Of a DNA stretch of 39,947 nt, positions 11,554-20,747 are shown one piece after another. The notes under the pieces are model-generated. The model searched no databases. It saw nothing but the letters and a program-made list of their open reading frames with translations, and was not told where the DNA came from. The first letter of the stretch is position 1, and the number at the start of each line of letters is the position of its first letter. The position numbers and the translations under genes were made by a program. The DNA is from Chalciporus piperatus (taxonomy: Eukaryota > Basidiomycota > Agaricomycetes > Boletales > Boletaceae), in assembly GCA_038093975.1 (NCBI GenBank), contig JBBPTG010000225.1, forward strand, positions 1-39,947. Direction: 5' to 3'.

Positions 11554-12213
11554 GCTTGATACAGGCCCGGGGTATGTGTTTGATTTGCGAACGTTAACTC
11601 TCATAGCTGTGGCTGACTTCGGGGGCAAGCTATTGCTTTCTTAATTGATTGGCGCGTGGGGGGGGGGGGGGTGTCAATAAATAGGGGGTTATGGATAGAA
11701 AGAGATGTTCTTTGTCCACTGTGCGCTCATAAATGGAGGTGTCTTTCCAACGCCTGATCTGCACCGAGAGTTGCAACTTGGACGCCGAGCCACCGACAAG
11801 ATCACCCCAAGCGCATGAACAGCAATGTCGGCAACGACGTGAACAACATCACCAAAATAGGTATTCAGGGAGCACTGATGCTCCTTTGTTATCGTTTTTA
11901 TTCATTATGTTCATCCGTTGGACTCGTTATTCCGAGCTACCCACCATTGTTGACACAAAGATTGGTCATTACTGTTCGCTGTAACGTTGGCCCTTGAAGC
12001 TTGAAGCTTGAATATTTGAATCCCCTCCCCGTGTCATTGTAATGCGCTGTATGTCATCACACCGAGGCTGAGCTTCCTAAATTTCGAACATCCCGGGGAT
12101 GATTGAGACAGCACTATGTCTTGACTCGGATTGACACCTCAATCCACCTATATCCACAGTGAACAGATGACCAAACACAGGATTCACAGGACGTTTAGAT
12201 CCCACCACTCGTC
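11554..12213. other. Intergenic region between convergent genes, unit 1; no gene seen
   Basis: Holds the 3' flanks of the secreted-protein gene and of DUF6593 copy C. A run of 14 G is at 11658-11671. At 11812-11858 a short frame rich in Asn (MNSNVGNDVNNI) recalls the Asn-rich DUF6593 tails and may be a remnant. From about 12030 it aligns with 16470-16610 at visibly lower identity than the gene itself. Confidence 0.45.
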
Positions 12214-12933
12214 TCATCCCCGTTGGACCTGGACCCTTCGCCTCCTGGTGACCATGCTCATACGGTTCCGATGACGTGGCCTCCCCGACTGATCCTGGCG
12301 CAACGACTCGACATAGACGTAGGTAAGGATGATGTGATCGAGCATCGGAACCACCTTGGAAGACACATCGAGATACGGTGGGTGGGATTCTTTCATGATC
12401 CCAAGGTTCTTCCTGTGAAACTTGACAAGTTCGACGTCCAGTCCTGCCGGTTTGAGCTACAGTATGCACGGTTTCAAAATCACGGTTTCGCGAAGCCAAA
12501 GTCAGAACCGAGCGAGCGAGAGGGACATACCCAACAGTACGTTGGCTCGGTCTTCCACTTGTAAGACTGTCCATCCGGACCTACGAAATAACGACCACTT
12601 TTTTTTTTTTACATTTCCTTGTTCGTTAGCTTCGATTCTCAGTGGCTAGGCCCCCGCGTTTGGGTACTATACGTACCCTTTCCATCGGCGCTTCTCGAGC
12701 ATCGATTTCGCCTCGACCACTTTGCCGTTGAAACGAAACAGAGTCTCCTTCAATCTGTGCCACTCGATGACGCCCATCGTCTCGGGTATACCACTCCGAC
12801 CAGTCCAGCGGTATTTGGTGATCGTAGTCACTTGCTTGACGTCGAAGGGCGTTGAAACAAAGTAGAGAGTGTGGCCTTGCTCGTCGGAGATGTCTGTGTT
12901 CATGTGGTCGGTGGAACTGAATACGAGGTGCAT
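12214..12933 (-). CDS. DUF6593 family protein, copy C (unit 1)
   Basis: CDS complement(12214..12456, 12531..12597, 12677..12933), 188 aa, introns 79 and 74 nt. Family features: MHLVFSSTDHMNTDISDEQG, TLYFVSTP, VTTITKYRW, MGVIEWHRL, GRYFVGPDGQSYKWK (formed by the first splice), then PYLDVSSKVVPMLDHIILTYVYVE. Intron 1 ends in an A-run (..AAAAAG|T) with a GCTAAC branch-point-like site. The C-terminus is Arg-rich (RPRHRNRMSMVTRRRRVQ) instead of the Asn/Met tail of copies A and B. Exon 2 is one codon longer than in A and B; intron positions and phases match. Function unknown. Confidence 0.85.
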
Positions 12934-13984
12934 GTCTTGGACCGACGCATGAGGGTAAGAGAAGCTAAGGACTCATAACTTACATAAAGTGTCGAACGCT
13001 ACAACGATGGCTCGGTGCTGACCGCAAGAAGACGAGTTCGAAGTTGCAAATGGGCAGCCTGAGTACAAACAAGGCGCGTAAGTTGCCTCCGGGTGGAATT
13101 CGAATGGTCTTATGGATTCCGAGTCCTGAGTTGTCTCAGTCGGTGTTGGAGCAGAACTTCGGCGCATGAATCTGCTGGCAGAATGAGTCGCACTGAACAA
13201 GAATCCACAAAGTACATGTTCGTTAAAGGAGATCATGACTCGGGGGTTGTGATGACACTAGTGTAGTAGTGTCGATTGAAGGAAAATCCCTGGAATTAGG
13301 ACTCACACCGAGTTGTCGGAGCTCGGATGTAGCACAGCCACTCAGTAGCCTGGTTAAGTTTAGGTTAGCATTAGGGTATAGATTATTTTTTTTCTTGTGG
13401 TCAGTGTGGTTAGGGTTGGTTAGGGTTTTTGTGAGGTTGGTTAGTGCTAGTTCGTGTTGGTTAGGGTTAGGGATGGTGATATTAGGGTTATTTGATGCGT
13501 AGATAATGATTACAATCTATGTTAACGGTGGGGCAAGATTTTCAAACTCCGATATCTCGGTGTGGGTCCTGCCTCCAAAATCCCTTCGGTGCAAGTAGTT
13601 ACTATTAGTATTAGTACTTATCGAAGAGAAAATAAAGAAATCATCGAAATAAATACTTATCTCTTACTCTTTGCTTCCGCGGTGATCAGTACCATTCAAG
13701 CCACTGTGCCAACGTAGGTGCACCGGTGAATGCAAGGTGAATGTCCGAAAGTACTACAGGTATCTTCTATCCACATCAGATTCATGACACAGGTACACAA
13801 AATGGACTCGAGGTTGCCCTGAAAGTAAACCGAAAGTCATACCTCAGTTCGCGACGCACACTGCCTTCTTGCACACTGCCTCGAACGGCTATTTAGGCCT
13901 TGCGATTCGCGTCCTGTATTGCTGCATATGCACCTGCCCCATCTCTAAATCGCCCCCTCGTCCGTAAGATTCACGCTACACAGC
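12934..13984. other. Unit junction: shared upstream DNA of copies C and B with telomere-like repeats between
   Basis: 12934-13290 aligns with 17367-17720 upstream of copy D (CTGACCGCAAGAAGACGAGTT, CTGAGTTGTCTCAGT, GATTGAAGGAAAATCCCT). 13351-13495 is TTAGGG-rich. From about 13616 it aligns with 9305-9626 and serves as promoter of copy B. No gene seen. Confidence 0.6.
13351..13495 (+). repeat. Degenerate interstitial telomere-like repeats (TTAGGG)
   Basis: Six perfect TTAGGG hexamers, two of them adjacent, plus variants (TTAGGT, TTAGTG, GGTTGG), all in the same G-rich orientation on the plus strand, interrupted by a T-run. TTAGGG is the usual basidiomycete telomere unit. The tract lies between the two tandem units. 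Confidence 0.7.
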
Positions 13985-14669
13985 ATGCCACGACTCATAT
14001 TCAGCGAGTCCAATCACTTGAACACAGACATCTCTGACGAGCAGGGCCACAAACTTTACACCATCTCGACACCTTGGGCTTTCAACAAGGTCACCACGAT
14101 TACCAAGTATATCTGGAGCGCTTCTACTGGCCTTCCACAAACATTGGGAATCATCGAATGGCACAGTTTCACTGGTGATGTGATCCAGTTCCAAGGGAAG
14201 GTGACCGACGCGGATGTGATGCTCCAGAAGCAATCGTGGCAATCGTAGGTGCACCTCATAGCTCAACGTCGAGATTTGCCGCTGATGCGATTGTAAAACA
14301 GTGGACGTTATTTCGTAGGTCCGGACAAAAAGTCTTACAAGTGGAAACTATCACCTCGCTGTTGGGTATGTCATCTTTGCCTGCATTGCTAGCATTTTGT
14401 TAGCTAACGGCGATCGGCCAACGTAGCTTAAGCCTGCGGGTGTTGACAGAGAACTTGCCAGATACCACCAGCGGAATCTTGGAATCATGAAAGAATATCA
14501 TCCCCCTTATCTCGATGTCTCTTCGGAGGTGGTACCTATGTTGGACCACATAATCCTCACGTTCATCTACGTCGAGAAGTTGCGCCGCGACCGGGAAGCC
14601 AGCAGGCAAAGAAGGAATAACACCAACAACATCAACAACATCAACAACATCAACAACATTATGCGATAA
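13985..14669 (+). CDS. DUF6593 family protein, copy B (unit 2)
   Basis: CDS join(13985..14244, 14302..14365, 14427..14669), 188 aa, introns 57 and 61 nt at the same positions as in copy A. Compared with A it has a one-codon deletion (WAFNKV against WAFGNKV) and a shorter Asn-rich tail with a repeated NNI triplet ending NNIMR. Core hallmarks DISDEQGHKLY, GIIEWHSF, GPDKKSYKWK and LDVSSEVVPMLDHIILTFIYVEKLRR are intact, so the protein is presumably functional. Function unknown. Confidence 0.85.
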
Positions 14670-15808
14670 GTGTTGAGGAAGTACTGAAATCTTCTGTCAT
14701 TCGTTTTGTATGGTACGAGTAATCATTTGCTTTGGTACATGTGTGGGTGTCTCACTGCAGCACGCTCAGGCGACCTACGATTCTCTTGGGTGATACCCCT
14801 GGGCCCGTACTCAATTCACATTGCAGCTTCGAACGTACTCTATGCATATACGGAGGCAGAGCCTCCCCAAAACCCTTTGCTACTACAGTAGTACCTTCTC
14901 TCCTCTGTCTTTTGAATGGTCGTACATCATGCAACCAAGACCCACATTCCCCCTGACAGCGACACGCCCAGGCACAAACCGCGATCGTTTCGCTCAAAAA
15001 TCTGATACTCATGCTCCGACTACTTCAGCCGATCTTTCCAACGATGCCTCGCTGAGTGTCCTCTAGAGTTGCATTGCAAGAGTGTTCGTGATATCGCCAG
15101 TTCCATCGACTTCGCGCACTGCCTTCGCGTTCATCGCCTCGTGTCCTCATGTCCAACCCGTTCTTCGCGACGGACTGTGCTGGCTCGATGCACAGAACGA
15201 ACGCCATGGCAGAGCCTACTGGGTCTCCTCAGCGATGCGATGCGACGAATGACTTTGGCCCATCTGTTGCATCCTTGTGGGATCCTTCCCGATTGAGAGC
15301 TTTCGTCAGAAAACAAAGTACTTCAGTTGCTGTTCTCTTTCAATTCTGAATCTGGCGTGCTGCTGATTGCACAGTGTACAGTCAACTTCTGCGCGGGTTT
15401 TCACGAAGAGCATGTTTGGCCCAGTCTGGATCAACTGAACAACATGATGTATTGCGCAGTCTTGAACTCGCCTTCGCTCAAGGTATTTCGTTCGTGTTAT
15501 TTCGTTCGTGATATATTAATGGCAGAGGCCGCATCTTGCATTTTTGTGCAATTCGAATTCGTCTGTACCGAATAGTCCATCACGGTGGATCCGGGTCTTT
15601 ACCCATGGCGGCGTTCTCAGCTCGTCCACTAGCCCAATAGCGAAAATGCTACTGCGGATGCAGTTCTCAACTTGCTTCCCGGGGAGCATAAAAGGACGAC
15701 CGTTTGAAGCGTACTATCCCAACTTCATCTGGTCTCGTCCAGTGAAAGTCTCGTCTCCCGTTTGACTGCCGCTACTTGACTCGGAACCCGATCATCATCA
15801 CCATCATC
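14670..15808. other. Intergenic region, unit 2; no gene seen
   Basis: The start (14690-14850) and end (15660-15808) are homologous to the unit 1 intergenic region. The middle (about 15040-15600) is diverged or rearranged. Short open frames exist but none is recognisable or conserved. Confidence 0.45.
15687..15695 (+). promoter_or_regulatory. TATA-like box of small secreted protein gene 2
   Basis: CATAAAAGG about 115 bp before the ATG at 15809, in the same conserved block as at 11128-11136. Confidence 0.5.
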
Positions 15809-16132
15809 ATGCGTCTCTCTATCGCTTTCGCTTTTTTCGTCTACCTCGGGTTTGCCGCCGCCGGACCCCATATAGGATTCGGTAGAGGCCATGGAAGAGG
15901 CCATGGAAGAGGCCATGGAACCCGCCCTCGTAACATAACCTCCCCAAGTTACCTTCCATTTGGATCTTTCCTTTGCCCATCCCCCACCGGCTCGGAATCT
16001 CTTTTTCGGTCTCTCAACCTACGGGCACTCTTCCCAGTGGCACTCCTGTTTCCTCTCCCAGTATCACTCCTGTTTCTTCTCCCAGCGGCACTCCTGTTTC
16101 CTCTCCCAGCGGCACTCCTGTTTCCTCCTTAG
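15809..16132 (+). CDS. Small secreted protein, copy 2, diverged and probably frameshifted
   Basis: 107 aa. Signal peptide MRLSIAFAFFVYLGFAAAG matches copy 1. The mature part begins with three GHGR repeats and then loses similarity. The 3' part is four 24-bp repeats; in the ATG frame they read as a hydrophobic ALLFPLP pattern, whereas another frame reads SGTPVSSP repeats matching the GSPVSS end of copy 1. The original reading frame therefore appears shifted after the signal peptide, or an unrecognised intron restores it. Function unknown; possibly a decaying or fast-changing gene. Confidence 0.5.
   Translation: MRLSIAFAFFVYLGFAAAGPHIGFGRGHGRGHGRGHGTRPRNITSPSYLPFGSFLCPSPTGSESLFRSLNLRALFPVALLFPLPVSLLFLLPAALLFPLPAALLFPP
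16033..16128 (+). repeat. Four tandem 24-bp repeats in secreted protein gene 2
   Basis: Units of the form CCCAGYGGCACTCCTGTTTC plus TCT at 16033, 16057, 16081 and 16105 (unit 2 has ATC for GGC; unit 4 ends TCC). Being a multiple of three, copy number changes would not break the frame. Confidence 0.9.
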
Positions 16133-16646
16133 CTTGATAAAGGGTTGGTATTCGATTCGCGAACATCGTCTCTCATAGCTGTAGGGTTTCACAGAAAGCT
16201 CACTATTCACACTCTGGGCCCGGGACAAGATATTGCTCTCTTGATCGATTGGCGGGTCGGGGGTGAATGGAAAGAGATGTTCAACTGTGGTGCGAAACAT
16301 GAGGAAATAGGTGTCGAGGGAGCAGTGATATTCTTTGTTCTTGTTTTTATTCATTATGTATCTTCATTTGTTGTGCTCGTAACACAGAGATTGCTCATTA
16401 CTGTTCGCTGTACCTTGCACCAATGTTGAAACGTTGACCCTTGTATAAGCTTGAATCCCCCGCCAAACCCCTCCCCGTGTCACTGCAATGCGCTGTATGT
16501 CATCACACCGAGGCTGAGCTTACAAAATTTCGCATATCCCAAGGATGATTGAGACAGCGTGGCTTGACTCGGATGGATACATCAATCCACAATGAACAGA
16601 CGAGCACACACAAGGTTCACAGGACGTTTAGATCCCACCACTCGTC
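16133..16646. other. Intergenic region between convergent genes, unit 2; no gene seen
   Basis: Aligns in patches with 11554-12213 (CAAGATATTGCTCTCTTGATCGATTGGCGG; the CACACCGAGGCTGAGCTT block near copy D). No gene seen. Confidence 0.45.
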
Positions 16647-17366
16647 TCATCCCCGTTGGACCTGGACCCTTCGCCTCCTGGTGACCATGCTCATACGGTT
16701 CCGATGACGTGGCCTCCCCGACTGATCCTGGCGCAACGACTCGACATAGACGTAGGTAAGGATGATGTGATCGAGCATCGGAACCACCTTGGAAGACACA
16801 TCGAGATACGGTGGGTGGGATTCTTTCATGATCCCAAGGTTCTTCCTGTGAAACTTGACAAGTTCGACGTCCAGTCCTGCCGGTTTGAGCTACAGTATGC
16901 ACGGTTTCAAAATCACGGTTTCGCGAAGCCAAAGTCAGAACCGAGCGAGCGAGAGGGACATACCCAACAGTACGTTGGCTCGGTCTTCCACTTGTAAGAC
17001 TGTCCATCCGGACCTACGAAATAACGACCACTTTTTTTTTTTTACATTTCCTTGTTCGTTAGCTTCGATTCTCAGTGGCTAGGCCCCCGCGTTTGGGTAC
17101 TATACGTACCCTTTCCATCGGCGCTTCTCGAGCATCGATTTCGCCTCGACCACTTTGCCGTTGAAACGAAACAGAGTCTCCTTCAATCTGTGCCACTCGA
17201 TGACGCCCATCGTCTCGGGTATACCACTCCGACCAGTCCAGCGGTACTTGGTGATCGTAGTCACTTGCTTGACGTCGAAGGGGGTTGAAACAGAGTAGAG
17301 AGTGTGGCCTTGCTCGTCGGAGATGTCTGTGTTCATGTGGTCGGTGGAACTGAATACGAGATGCAT
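16647..17366 (-). CDS. DUF6593 family protein, copy D (unit 2)
   Basis: CDS complement(16647..16889, 16964..17030, 17110..17366), 188 aa, with exact exon-intron correspondence to copy C at a 4,433-bp offset. Only a few base differences are visible over about 740 bp (such as a T/C in the codon before GGTGATCGTAG, C/G in GAAGGGSGTTG and A/G in AAACARAGTAG), and the introns are as identical as the exons. A longer N-terminus from an upstream ATG (17393) is possible but absent from copy C. Function unknown. Confidence 0.85.
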
Positions 17367-17811
17367 GTCGTGGACAGACGCGTGAGAGGGCAAGAGAAGT
17401 CAAGGACTCGAATAACTTATAAGGGTTGAACGTTGAACGTTACGACGATCCCGGCTTGGGGCTGACCGCAAGAAGACGAGTTCGAAATTACACATGGGCA
17501 GCCTGAGTGCAAAGAAGGCACGTCAGTTGGAATTCAAATGGACCTACAGATTCTGAGACCTGAGTTGTCTCAGTAGGTGTTTGAGCAGAAAACTTCGGCG
17601 CATGCATCTGCTCGCAGAATGAGTCGTACTGAACAAGAATTGATGACGTACATGCCGTTGTAGGCGATCATGAGGCATTTTCGTCACAACCCCATGACAG
17701 ATCCGATTGAAGGAAAATCCCTTCACTGCAATAGTAGTATTGATACGTCCAAATCTCTGCATTCAACGACCAAACTCAAACTCAACTGGTGCAACAATGC
17801 GTAATCAGCGA
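17367..17811. other. Upstream region of DUF6593 copy D and 3' flank of the reductase gene; no gene seen
   Basis: Homologous to 12934-13290 until about 17720 (end of GATTGAAGGAAAATCCCT). This marks the right limit of the duplicated unit. Confidence 0.55.
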
Positions 17812-19408
17812 CTACTGATCTGCAACAATGATGACACTCTTCCCCGTGTTTGTCCCCTTCTGCACGGCTAAAATTGCTTCGCCTACGTTTTCGAGGCCCT
17901 TTGTGAAATCTTCCTTAATCCTAAACGCGCCCGACGCAATGAATCCAGGCACTTCCGCATAGAACGCTTCTTTATACTTTGGGAAAATGGATCCCACGAT
18001 AAAACCATAGATCTTGATCTCTTTGGCCACGATGTTCATCAAGTTCTAACAGATTCAAAGTAGGTCCGGGTCCTATCGTCACTAGTCTTGAAACGACTTG
18101 ATTGCTGCACTTACCATGATTGGATACGGTTTGTTGTTGTACGACGAGATCATCCCGCACTCCTATGAAACAAGGAGCATTAAACACGACCAACATCCCT
18201 GGAGTTCTGACTCACAATGAAGCGCGCGTTCTTGGCGGCGCTCGCCAGGGCTGCCTCCAAGGTCTCACCCCCAACGTTATCCCAATAGCTGCCCAAGATA
18301 TCAGACATATTCATTCCCAGGAAATGACGATGCGACTGACATGTCGATCGGACCTTCCTTTTCAAGGACCTCGGAGGTCTTCGTAGTCTTGTAGTTGAAG
18401 GCAACGTCTGCGCCAATCTCCTTCATAAACGCAACTTTCTCGTCGGACCCCGCCGAGGCGATCACTTTGAGGCCGTCGCGTTTGGCGAGTTGAACGACGA
18501 GACTGAAAGATCATCAACTCAGTGTTAAGCATTTTGAGAAGGGAAAGACCCACGATCCGACCGCGCCGGCTCCAGTCGAGACAAATACGACCTCGCCCTT
18601 GAAGTGTCGGTGAGCAAAACTGACAAGGATGTGTACTATCAGCTTCCCACCTCCTTCGCCTGCGCATACTCCTTCCAGCCACAGTACGCCGTCTGCCCTA
18701 TAAGGTGGAGAAAAGCGCGTCCATGTCGTCCGAGCACGATTTGATAAATAACTTACCTGGCATACCAGCCGCTCCAACAAAGACGCTCCAGGCCAGGTTG
18801 TGTTTGTTCTCTAACTTCCTGAACTTCTCAACTTGAGTCTGTACCGAGTACTCTTCGAACGCTGAATAGCAAATGAGTGGGTGGAGTAAATTGTCGTGAT
18901 CGTCACTCACGAAGGTGTCCATAGATATGATCGCCAGCCTGGAGCGCAGGGTTCTCAGAACGAAGCACGGTGCCTACGCCGTGATTGACGAGCCTAGTAG
19001 AGTATCGTGCATTAATGCTCAGATAGCAACAACGCTAATAGATACACATACGGTTCTCCGAGGGGGAAAGGAACCTATCGACCGACCGCTCGATATCAGC
19101 GCTCCAATACAATTTTGAGAAAAATCCGAACTTACGTTGTACGACTTGATAGCGGCGTCTCTCATACGGCCTCTCATGTAAGGATCAATCGACAAGACTA
19201 ACGTCTTCACGAGAAATCCGCCCTGTAAGGGCACTTTCTCAAGGTCGATCGTCCGAGTACCATCGTACACGGTTGTCTTGCCGGGGATGGGGTAATCTGC
19301 GTCATAATGTCATGATATATCATGCCTAGTATATCCCTACTCGGTCTATGTGGACACACCGATCGGGACCTCGTTGAAGATGTGGCGACCGTTGGTGACT
19401 GGGGCCAT
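17812..19408 (-). CDS. NADP-dependent medium-chain reductase (leukotriene B4 12-hydroxydehydrogenase/prostaglandin reductase-like)
   Basis: CDS complement(17812..18045, 18115..18162, 18216..18288, 18341..18502, 18554..18597, 18651..18697, 18757..18861, 18911..18993, 19052..19074, 19136..19296, 19360..19408), 342 aa, one frame throughout. N-terminal ADH_N_2-like fold (KTTVYDGTRTIDL, SIDPYMRGRMRD, VPFPLGEPLVNHGVGTV), then AAGMPGQTAYCGW and the Rossmann motif TGAGAVGS at about 164-171, then IYWDNVGGETLEAAL. The catalytic-zinc ligands of alcohol dehydrogenases are absent, as expected for this branch, which reduces activated double bonds using NADPH. Ten introns of 49-69 nt; one exon is only 23 nt (19052-19074) and encodes the conserved VPFPLGEP. 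Substrate cannot be inferred. It looks like an intact host gene. Confidence 0.9.
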
Positions 19409-20747
19409 CGTACGCGAAAGAAGACAAGGTTCTGGTTGTTAGCTTGTGAGAGTTTCAGTTATCTATATACCCATCACGCGATGCCCCTGTGATTTAGTAT
19501 CTCCGGTGACGACATCCAACAAGGCTTGATCAGCAAAGGGTCAAGAATTACAAAGTTATTGGTAAGCCATACATCTCCTGCAATGCTAGTGCCACGATGG
19601 TCGCGTGGTGGTCAACCCGGTCATACGGCTCAGAAGTCTGCATCTGATGCTGAGGGTCTTACAGTAGTTGACCAATTTGCCTATATTTTGTGCTCTGATG
19701 CACATGCCGGCGTGGCTGATAGGGTTTTTACAAGTGCAGTCGATCATCGAGTCATATACAATGCAATCGATCAAACACAGTGGTGTCTATACAAATTTAT
19801 GTCTCAGCGTGTTGGTGGCGACCAGGTGACGAGCGGTGCCTTCCCGAAAAGGAAGGTCGTTCACTCGCCGCCACCACACCGTACATGTGGTGGTGACCTC
19901 GACCCCGGCGTTGGTACATCACACCCGGCGTACGCTCGATCGCGCGAAATGGACGAAACGAAGGGAACGGTCAGGAGTGGGTGGGACCGACCATGATCGT
20001 TGCGAATAAGGTAAGTCACGCCCCTACATCATCGACCCCTTATCTCTCACTCTCACCTCACATTGCAGGCTCGTCATCTCACGAGTGCTCGGCACCCCAC
20101 ATCGCAGCTCGCTCGCTCCAGGTCGCGCACCAGTAAATCAGCATCCAGCTCATCCCACACCCCTCATCAAAGCTCGTTCTCGAAACCCGCTCGCTCGCCA
20201 CTCTCCTCGATCGCACCCGCGCGTTCGTACGGATTCACGGTCGCCTCGGTCGCCTCGAGTGGCAAGTGAAGTCTGAGCATCGAAACAGACGCACGCTCAC
20301 GTCGATAGAACGGTTGTGACCCCCATTCGGTGCGTGCTTGTCGTGTCCGTCTCGGGAGCATTCGCTGACGGTCGCGCATCATTGCTCGCCCGCCATTCAT
20401 GTTCGGTCAGCTTTGCTGTTCAAACGAGCACGCGTGCACGTCGATTGTGTGATCAGCTCGTCTGCATAACCCATCTCAGTACGTACCCTCTCTCGATCAT
20501 CCTTCAGAATTGATTGCTCATCCTCACGGACCAGTTCTCGCCCCCGTCGTCCCAGTACGGTCAGCCGTCACTGTCAACGTGATCCAAAAAATAAAATAAA
20601 ATAAAACAAGGTACCTGGTGTCGTTTGGAACGACCGTGCACGTCTACGAAAGGTATGTGCACCTCTCGGTTGTTGCGAACATGCTCGCTAACGATCACAG
20701 ACCAGTAGTCTGTGCCCACAATCAACATACAACCTGAACAAGGTGTC
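19409..20747. other. Promoter of the reductase gene and GC-rich spacer before the 20.7 kb gene; no gene seen
   Basis: 19409-19850 is ordinary AT/GC-balanced sequence upstream of the reductase. From about 19850 the base composition changes to CpG-rich with many Ser/Arg/Pro-coding short frames. 19874-19896 forms a short hairpin (CCACCACA/TGTGGTGG). An AAAATAAAATAAAATAAAA tract is at 20584-20602. A possible non-coding first exon with GTAAG donor at about 20010 and CAG acceptor at 20069 was considered but cannot be tied to a coding exon. Confidence 0.4.

Larger units (their letters stand above)
9300..17740. repeat. Tandem segmental duplication: two ~4.4 kb units, each DUF6593(+), small secreted protein(+), DUF6593(-)
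   Basis: Unit 1 is about 9300-13290 and unit 2 about 13615-17740. The same three genes occur in the same order and orientation at offsets of 4,358, 4,543 and 4,433 bp, and intergenic blocks also align. Identity varies along the unit: promoters and 3' flanks are visibly diverged with indels, while the minus-strand DUF6593 gene is nearly identical between units. About 300 bp with telomere-like repeats (13290-13610) separates the units and has no counterpart after unit 2. Confidence 0.85.

Noticed and set aside
11658..11671. Run of 14 G as a quadruplex or regulatory element
   Set aside because: A single homopolymer in intergenic DNA; length may be a sequencing artefact and unit 2 lacks it.
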